Source of the DNA: Candidatus Roizmanbacteria bacterium CG_4_9_14_0_8_um_filter_34_12
Lineage (GTDB): Bacteria > Patescibacteriota > Microgenomatia > UBA1406 > GWC2-37-13
NCBI GenBank assembly: GCA_002789465.1
Contig: PFTH01000165.1
Span: 1 to 17,996, forward strand
Direction: 5' to 3'
Length of the DNA: 17,996 nt
Positions within the stretch are counted from its first letter, which is position 1; every line of letters starts with the position of its first letter. Below the pieces are notes generated by a model. That model did no database searches, was not told where the DNA came from, and saw only the letters and a list, made by a program, of their open reading frames with translations. Shown here in pieces: positions 14,534 to 17,996 of the stretch. The translations under genes and the position numbers were made by a program.

Positions 14534-15379
14534 TTAATTGAATTTTTGACACATTGGACAAAAATATGAGCTTCTACCATGATGCTTAATACGTTGAATA
14601 TTTGACTGACATTCTTTACAAGGTTGATTTTCTCGATCATAAACGTGTAAATATTTTTGATAACTACCCTTATTACTATTTGGAAGAATAAAAGATTCAT
14701 CTGATGCTGATGTTCCTTGATAGCTAATTGCTTTGCTTATTATTTTATTTATTACTAAATATAAGATGTTGATTTGTTTGGAGGTTAAAGAATTAGAGGG
14801 TTGTAGAGGATGAATTTTTGATTGGAATAAAATTTCGTTTGCATAAATATTACCAATTCCTGCCATTTTATTTTGATCAAGTAAAATTATCTTTATTGGT
14901 TGGGAAGAATGTTTCAATACGTCAATTAAATATTTTTTCGTGAAAGGATTTGACAATATGTCTGGGGATTTCGGAAATTCAGTGATTTTGGAAACTTTAA
15001 TGTATCCAAATTTTCTTAAGTCGTTGTAGAAAAGTTTTGATTGATCGGTAAAATTAATAATAATTCTGGTTGTGGATCCCGGCATCTGTTGACTTTTTGT
15101 GAATGGAATGATGGTTGGGAATTTTGTGTGCTTTTTATCTTTTGAATATAAAAACTGACCACTCATTTTTAAATGAATGTTTAGATAGTAATCATTTTCC
15201 AATTTGATTGCTAGATATTTGCCTTTTCTGGATAATTCTATAATTTTTTGATTAAGAGTTATTTTTATATCTCCAATAAACTGTTTTTTTTCAATTACTT
15301 GAATATTTGATATTGTTTTTCCAATAATGTGACTTATTAAATAGGTGCGAATTGATTCAACCTCAGGTAGTTCTGGCAT
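14534..15379 (-). CDS. mutM: Formamidopyrimidine-DNA glycosylase (Fpg/MutM)
   Basis: The enzyme removes 8-oxoguanine and ring-opened purines and nicks the abasic site. The protein has 281 residues, the usual size. It starts MPELPEVE, where Pro2 is the catalytic nucleophile after loss of Met1 and E3 is essential. The beta-elimination lysine is K71 in IHLKMSGQ. YNDLRKFG holds the DNA-intercalating Arg122. The helix-two-turn-helix is QNKMAGIGNIYANEILF (169-185). The C-terminal zinc finger is complete, with C254, C257, C274 and C277, and its hairpin contains HHGRSSYFCPMCQ. ATG 15379 is fixed by the need for proline at position 2. It is convergent with the permease and lies downstream of the GT4 gene on the same strand, separated by about 56 bases. 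No DNA-repair partner is nearby. Confidence 0.97.
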   Translation of the reverse strand: MPELPEVESIRTYLISHIIGKTISNIQVIEKKQFIGDIKITLNQKIIELSRKGKYLAIKLENDYYLNIHLKMSGQFLYSKDKKHTKFPTIIPFTKSQQMPGSTTRIIINFTDQSKLFYNDLRKFGYIKVSKITEFPKSPDILSNPFTKKYLIDVLKHSSQPIKIILLDQNKMAGIGNIYANEILFQSKIHPLQPSNSLTSKQINILYLVINKIISKAISYQGTSASDESFILPNSNKGSYQKYLHVYDRENQPCKECQSNIQRIKHHGRSSYFCPMCQKFN

Positions 15380-15435
15380 AAATAATTAGGTAATAGTTAA
15401 CAGAAACCAGGCAATCTATAATAATAGAGAGAATG

Positions 15436-16551
15436 CTATTTCAATCTATTTATAAAGCTAAGAAATTTATTCTTAAATATTTCTTCAGTATATTTTTCTG
15501 ATTCGTTTCGCGCATTGATTCGCATTTGTTGGCATTCTTTTTTACTTAAATTTTCAAATTCTTTAATTTTTTTGCACAAAAATTCCGGAGTTAACTGATC
15601 AAATAAATAACCGTTTTTACCTTCGACTACGGTTTCTTTTAAGCCGCCTGATTCATATGCAATTACAGGAAGTCCGTATCCCATTGCTTCAACTGGAGCG
15701 ATTCCAAACTCCTCATCCACTGATGCAAACAAATACGCTTTTGCATTTTTATAAATATCTGATAATTGTTGATCGGTAATGTTACTTAAAATTTCTACTG
15801 TTGAACCGGCAATTGATTGTAAGTATTTTAAATCCCGACCCAACCCAACCACTTTAAGTTTAAACTTCATTTGATTAGCAGCATTTATTATAATGTCAAT
15901 GTGTTTAGCGCGGGCAAGACGGGAGACGGTTAAGTAGTAGTTAGGGGTTAGTAGGTAGGAGTTAGGAGGTAGTTTATTTTGAATGTTTACGGGGGGATAA
16001 ATTACGATGGATTTACGGCGATAAAACTTTTCAATTCTTTTTTGGGTTTCAATTGAGTTGGCGACAAAATAATTAACGCTTTGGGATGATGAATAATCAT
16101 ATAAACGCAAGTCGTGATTAATCAGATTTCCATAAACTTTAATTGGCCAATATTTTTGCCATTCAATTGCAGTTTCATAACCATATAAATAGCGAGGTGG
16201 ATGATGCAAATAGCAAATGTGAATGGTTTTTTTTGAAGTTTTAATTCCTTTACTCATGTATGAACCAGAAGAGGAAATAACAACGTCATATTTATCAAAA
16301 TTGAAACCTTTCCAAATTAACGGTGTGATAAATCGAAGCGGAGAATAAAACTTTTTTAATAACGGTATTTTATCTGCCCAGGATGTTTGAATACCCCAGT
16401 TTTTAAAATGATAAGAATGATATCCTAATTTGTCAGGGCTATAAAAAGAAGTAAAAACATCAGCATTAGCAAAGATATTTTTTAAAGCAACTAAAACTCG
16501 TTCAGCGCCACCAAACTCCTGTAATTGATCATGAACAATGGCAATTCTCAT
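15436..16551 (-). CDS. GT4 family glycosyltransferase (WbaZ/mannosyltransferase-like)
   Basis: This soluble GT-B enzyme of 371 residues probably adds a sugar to a lipid-linked glycan in the cytoplasm. The N-terminal half begins MRIAIVHDQLQEFGGAERVL, with the acceptor-side GGAE loop (14-17), and contains HICYLHHPPRYLYG (111-124), characteristic of WbaZ-like mannosyltransferases. The donor-binding half starts near YLTVSRLARAKH (206-217) and has the EX7E motif E280...E288 in EEFGIAPVEAMGYG. Residues 195-206 (PPNSYLLTPNYY) are encoded by a 34-base repeat found elsewhere between genes. They fall in the linker between the two Rossmann domains, a tolerant site. ATG 16551 directly precedes the first beta strand and is the obvious start. 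It is divergent from uppP. Its exact sugar is not determinable. Confidence 0.92.
   Translation of the reverse strand: MRIAIVHDQLQEFGGAERVLVALKNIFANADVFTSFYSPDKLGYHSYHFKNWGIQTSWADKIPLLKKFYSPLRFITPLIWKGFNFDKYDVVISSSGSYMSKGIKTSKKTIHICYLHHPPRYLYGYETAIEWQKYWPIKVYGNLINHDLRLYDYSSSQSVNYFVANSIETQKRIEKFYRRKSIVIYPPVNIQNKLPPNSYLLTPNYYLTVSRLARAKHIDIIINAANQMKFKLKVVGLGRDLKYLQSIAGSTVEILSNITDQQLSDIYKNAKAYLFASVDEEFGIAPVEAMGYGLPVIAYESGGLKETVVEGKNGYLFDQLTPEFLCKKIKEFENLSKKECQQMRINARNESEKYTEEIFKNKFLSFINRLK
15936..15969 (+). repeat. 34-bp TTAGG-type short repeat inside the GT4 gene
   Basis: It matches 14493-14526 at 33 of 34 bases. On the minus strand it is read in frame as PPNSYLLTPNYY in the interdomain linker of the GT4 enzyme. 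Within the window this repeat otherwise occurs only at gene ends. Confidence 0.75.
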
Positions 16552-16566
16552 AATGTGATACGAATA

Positions 16567-16572
16567 ATTGTA
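16567..16572 (-). promoter_or_regulatory. Possible -10 hexamer TACAAT for the GT4 gene
   Basis: On the minus strand TACAAT lies 15 bases before ATG 16551, which would give a leader of about 8 bases. No strong -35 box or Shine-Dalgarno is seen. It sits in the short divergent region shared with uppP. Confidence 0.35.
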
Positions 16573-16574
16573 TC

Positions 16575-16599
16575 ATGCGAATGATGCGAATATGCGAAT
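16575..16599. repeat. Three copies of ATGCGAAT in the GT4-uppP divergent region
   Basis: ATGCGAAT occurs at 16575-16582, 16584-16591 and 16592-16599, between the -10 candidates of the two divergent genes. It could be an operator array or only one more junction micro-repeat; nothing in the sequence separates these. Confidence 0.55.
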
Positions 16600-16616
16600 T
16601 ATTATTACTTAGGGTA

Positions 16617-16622
16617 TATAAT
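16617..16622 (+). promoter_or_regulatory. -10 hexamer TATAAT of uppP, leaderless arrangement
   Basis: A perfect TATAAT is followed by TTAAAG and then ATG 16629. Transcription would start at or next to the A of ATG. No Shine-Dalgarno precedes this ATG, and the protein family begins exactly here, so the hexamer and start support each other. Confidence 0.6.
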
Positions 16623-16628
16623 TTAAAG

Positions 16629-17408
16629 ATGACAATATTACAATCAATAATCTTGGGAATTGTTGAGGGGATAACTGAATTTTTGCCGGTTTCTTCAACA
16701 GCTCATTTAATTATTATCAGTAAATTTCTTAGACTTCCTCAAACTGATTTTCAAAAATTTTTTGAAGTATTTATTCAGTCAGGGGCAATTTTTGCTGTTG
16801 TTCTTTTGTACTTTAATTACATATTAAAAAATACAAAACTAATTAGTAAGTTGTTGATTTCTTTTTTTCCAACCGCTATTGTTGGTTTTTTACTATATAA
16901 AATTATAAAAAATATTTTTTTTGAGTCATTTATTCTAATCATTTTTGCTTTAATAATTGTTGGGTTATTGTTTATTTTCATCGAATATTTAATTAAAAAT
17001 AAGAAAGTAAGGTTGCAAAAGAATATTAATTATTTAACAACTTTCGAAGCGATTTTAGTAGGCTTAGTTCAATCGATAGCGGTTATACCAGGAGTTTCCA
17101 GGTCGGGGATTGTGATGTTGATAATGATGGTAAGAGGATATAAACGTGATCAAGCAGCACAATATTCTTTTTTATTAGCGGCTCCGACGATTTTTGCCGC
17201 GTCTTTGTATGATTTTTTTAAAATGCGTTCAATCTTTGCTACCTCAACTCAATATCTGCCCCTATTATTAATAGGTTTTATTGCTTCATTTATCGTTGCG
17301 TACATTGTTATGAAATGGTTTATTAATTATCTGCAAAATAACTCATTATTTTATTTTGGGATTTATCGGATTGGACTTGCTATAATATTGCTCATATCGC
17401 GTCCGTAG
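16629..17408 (+). CDS. uppP: Undecaprenyl-diphosphate phosphatase (UppP/BacA)
   Basis: This integral membrane enzyme removes one phosphate from undecaprenyl diphosphate so the carrier can be reused in peptidoglycan and glycan synthesis. The 259-residue protein has both family signatures: EGITEFLPVSSTAHL at 13-27, with E13, E17 and S22-S23, and PGVSRSG at 154-160, with the conserved Arg158. Eight or so helices and the length are normal. ATG 16629 is chosen over an upstream ATG at 16575 because the family starts with this hydrophobic helix and TATAAT lies just before it. The last three codons and the stop overlap the 5' end of tRNA-Arg (17399-17408), so the residues S-R-P at the C-terminus are read mostly from tRNA sequence. 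Its presence fits the polyprenyl-linked sugar chemistry of the neighbouring genes. Confidence 0.95.
   Translation: MTILQSIILGIVEGITEFLPVSSTAHLIIISKFLRLPQTDFQKFFEVFIQSGAIFAVVLLYFNYILKNTKLISKLLISFFPTAIVGFLLYKIIKNIFFESFILIIFALIIVGLLFIFIEYLIKNKKVRLQKNINYLTTFEAILVGLVQSIAVIPGVSRSGIVMLIMMVRGYKRDQAAQYSFLLAAPTIFAASLYDFFKMRSIFATSTQYLPLLLIGFIASFIVAYIVMKWFINYLQNNSLFYFGIYRIGLAIILLISRP
17381..17386 (+). promoter_or_regulatory. -10 hexamer TATAAT for the tRNA cluster, inside uppP
   Basis: A perfect TATAAT lies within the last uppP codons, 12 bases before the mature 5' end of tRNA-Arg. Transcription starting there would give a tRNA precursor with only a few leader bases. The -35 region is poor (TTGGGA at 17356 with 19-base spacing), so readthrough from uppP is also possible. 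Confidence 0.45.
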
Positions 17409-17470
17409 TTCAATGGATAGAATATGGGCTTCCGGAGCCTATGATACGGGTTCAATTCCTGTCGGACGCA
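17399..17470 (+). tRNA. tRNA-Arg (anticodon CCG)
   Basis: A full cloverleaf can be drawn. The acceptor GCGTCCG pairs with CGGACGC; the D arm is GTTC/GAAT; the anticodon stem TGGGC/GCCTA closes the loop TTCCGGA with anticodon CCG at 17432-17434; and the T arm ACGGG/CCTGT closes TTCAATT. The discriminator is A at 17470 and CCA is not encoded (CATT follows). It reads the codon CGG. Bases 8-10 of the tRNA are the stop codon of uppP. Confidence 0.95.
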
Positions 17471-17517
17471 CATTGTAAAGGTAACCAAAGCATGGTAAAT
17501 ATTTTACCTTTACAATG
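17471..17517 (+). repeat. 14-bp inverted repeat directly after tRNA-Arg
   Basis: CATTGTAAAGGTAA (17471-17484) is perfectly complementary to TTACCTTTACAATG (17504-17517), giving a stem of 14 pairs with a 19-base loop. The stem begins at the first base after the tRNA discriminator. The loop contains GGTAAATATTTTACC-like sequence that could pair in another way. There is no T tract, so a processing or structural role is more likely than termination. Confidence 0.8.
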
Positions 17518-17534
17518 TAAACTCCATGGGTTTA

Positions 17535-17570
17535 CCCTGTAAATATTTGATACATCAAATATTTACAGGG
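17535..17570 (+). repeat. 17-bp inverted repeat overlapping the 5' end of tRNA-Ala
   Basis: CCCTGTAAATATTTGAT (17535-17551) pairs with its exact complement at 17554-17570. Two bases separate the arms, so the outer 15 or 16 pairs could form around a small loop. The last three bases of the right arm are G1-G3 of tRNA-Ala, so this hairpin and the tRNA acceptor stem cannot both form fully. Confidence 0.85.
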
Positions 17571-17638
17571 CCTATGGTTCAACGGCAGAATGTGGCATTC
17601 GCATTGCCAAGATCCGAGTTCAATTCTCGGTAGGTCCA
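17568..17638 (+). tRNA. tRNA-Ala (anticodon CGC)
   Basis: The acceptor GGGCCTA pairs with TAGGTCC and contains G3-U70, the main alanine identity pair. The D arm is GTTC/GAAT, the anticodon stem TGGCA/TGCCA closes TTCGCAT with anticodon CGC at 17600-17602, and the T arm is CCGAG/CTCGG around TTCAATT. The discriminator is A; CCA is not encoded. It reads GCG. Confidence 0.95.
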
Positions 17639-17642
17639 CATT

Positions 17643-17682
17643 AGAAACTGTTCCCAACGGAATAGTTGGGATTACAGTTTCT
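17643..17682 (+). repeat. Long hairpin between tRNA-Ala and structured element A
   Basis: AGAAACTGT pairs with ACAGTTTCT (9 pairs), then TCCCAAC with GTTGGGA (7 pairs), with a two-base bulge on the 3' side and the loop GGAATA. It starts five bases after the tRNA-Ala discriminator. The bases CATTAGAAACT at its 5' side recur after tRNA-Ile, but there a comparable stem is much weaker. No T run follows, so it is not a typical terminator. Confidence 0.75.
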
Positions 17683-17756
17683 TATGTCCTTCCGAAGTGA
17701 AGTTTCGGCTGCGTGGCTGTAAGCCTCGAGACGAACCTGAACGAAGGAGGACTAAA
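17682..17756 (+). ncRNA. Unrecognised structured element A between tRNAs
   Basis: The 75 bases resemble 17882-17957 along their whole length and end in the identical 19-mer TGAACGAAGGAGGACTAAA. An outer stem pairs GTCCTTC (17686-17692) with GGAGGAC (17746-17752). An inner stem pairs GTTTCG (17702-17707) with CGAGAC (17727-17732), and a small hairpin GGC-TGTAA-GCC (17715-17725) caps it. The 3' strand of the outer stem carries AAGGAGGA, a strong Shine-Dalgarno sequence, which would be hidden in the fold. No start codon follows at a suitable distance. I do not recognise a known RNA family. Whether it is a separate RNA or a processed tRNA spacer is unknown. Confidence 0.5.
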
Positions 17757-17768
17757 TATATTAAAATT

Positions 17769-17840
17769 GCGCCTGTAGCTCAGCGGTAGAGCGCTACTCT
17801 TATAAAGTAGATGTCCTTGGTCCGAGTCCAAGCAGGCGCA
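17769..17840 (+). tRNA. tRNA-Ile (anticodon UAU)
   Basis: The acceptor GCGCCTG pairs with CAGGCGC; the D arm is GCTC/GAGC around AGCGGTA; the anticodon stem CTACT/AGTAG closes CTTATAA with anticodon TAT at 17801-17803 and A37-A38; and the T arm CTTGG/CCAAG closes TCCGAGT. Base 55, nearly always U, is C here. The discriminator is A; CCA is not encoded. It would read AUA directly, a task most bacteria give to a CAU tRNA modified by TilS. Confidence 0.9.
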
Positions 17841-17881
17841 CATTAGAAACTATTTTTGAGAGTAATTTGAGATGACGGTTT

Positions 17882-17957
17882 TTATGTTCTTTTAAAGTGA
17901 ATTCTCGTCTTGGATGGATGTAAACCGCGAGATGAATTTGAACGAAGGAGGACTAAA
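17882..17957 (+). ncRNA. Unrecognised structured element B after tRNA-Ile
   Basis: The 76 bases are a diverged second copy of 17682-17756 with one extra base. The outer stem is kept although the 5' strand changed: GTTCTTT (17886-17892) still pairs with the unchanged GGAGGAC through G-U pairs, and two more pairs can be added. The inner stem TCTCG (17903-17907) pairs with CGAGA (17928-17932). The TGTAA loop motif is kept, but its closing stem is weaker. The final TGAACGAAGGAGGACTAAA is identical. Both copies follow the bases CATTAGAAACT after a tRNA. Confidence 0.5.
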
Positions 17958-17971
17958 CGATAAATTTTTAG

Positions 17972-17977
17972 TATAAT
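17972..17977 (+). promoter_or_regulatory. -10 hexamer TATAAT near the right edge
   Basis: A perfect TATAAT in an AT-rich stretch lies 13 bases before an ATG at 17991. It may serve a gene that begins at 17991 and lies beyond the window; only two codons are visible, so no CDS is called. Confidence 0.4.
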
Positions 17978-17996
17978 ATTTCGTACTTTTATGCCA

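Noticed and set aside
14269..14700. Minus-strand open frame of 143 codons between the permease and mutM
   Set aside because: It overlaps two convergent genes with strong family matches, and its middle part is translated short repeat (NSYLLTPNYSYL).
17471..17682. Intrinsic terminators after tRNA-Arg and tRNA-Ala
   Set aside because: The hairpins are strong but are not followed by a T run, and further tRNAs lie downstream.
17743..17757. Ribosome binding site AAGGAGGA for a gene starting within tRNA-Ile
   Set aside because: No ATG, GTG or TTG lies at the right distance with a usable frame; the sequence pairs within the structured element instead.

Overview
The window is about 18 kb of AT-rich bacterial chromosome. 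It most resembles a Candidate Phyla Radiation (Patescibacteria) genome, probably of the Microgenomates type. This rests on recalled patterns, not a database search: gene-dense AT-rich DNA, a long run of GT-C glycosyltransferases, many coding starts with a TATAAT-like hexamer 5-7 nt upstream and no Shine-Dalgarno, and GC-rich palindromes that read LPAGRQG. Several genes end in TGA and none reads through TGA, so the genetic code is standard.

Bases 1-10172 (minus strand) hold a glycosylation operon. It starts with a GT-C enzyme (8706-10172) and an ALG5/DPM1-like GT2 enzyme (7865-8716). Five more membrane genes follow, the last running off the left edge. Most junctions overlap by 4-11 bases, often as ATGA. 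The exception is the gene at 6229-7665, bounded on both sides by inverted copies of a ~163-bp palindromic repeat, so it looks like a cassette placed in the operon. The likely logic is that the GT2 enzyme makes polyprenyl-phosphate-hexose and the GT-C enzymes transfer its sugar to glycans or proteins outside the membrane.

Bases 10141-14497 (plus strand) start divergently with a seventh, PIG-V/Gpi18-like GT-C gene, then a MacA/HlyD-like adaptor, a MacB/LolD-type ATPase and a MacB/FtsX-type permease, together a three-gene tripartite-style ABC system. mutM (14534-15379) and a GT4 glycosyltransferase (15436-16551) lie on the minus strand. uppP (16629-17408, plus) recycles the undecaprenyl carrier and fits the envelope-glycan theme.

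Bases 17399-17840 hold tRNA-Arg(CCG), tRNA-Ala(CGC) and tRNA-Ile(UAU). The uppP stop codon lies inside tRNA-Arg. The tRNAs are separated by strong hairpins and by two copies of a ~75-nt structured element ending in the same 19 bases.

The strongest signal is a set of palindromic or short repeats that sit in frame inside genes: two in 6229-7665, one in 10141-11397, one near the N-terminus of the GT2 gene and a small one in the GT4 gene. Two of them, in different genes, use the same reading frame of the same repeat family, much like Rickettsia palindromic elements. No transposase, CRISPR array, rRNA or clear intrinsic terminator was seen.
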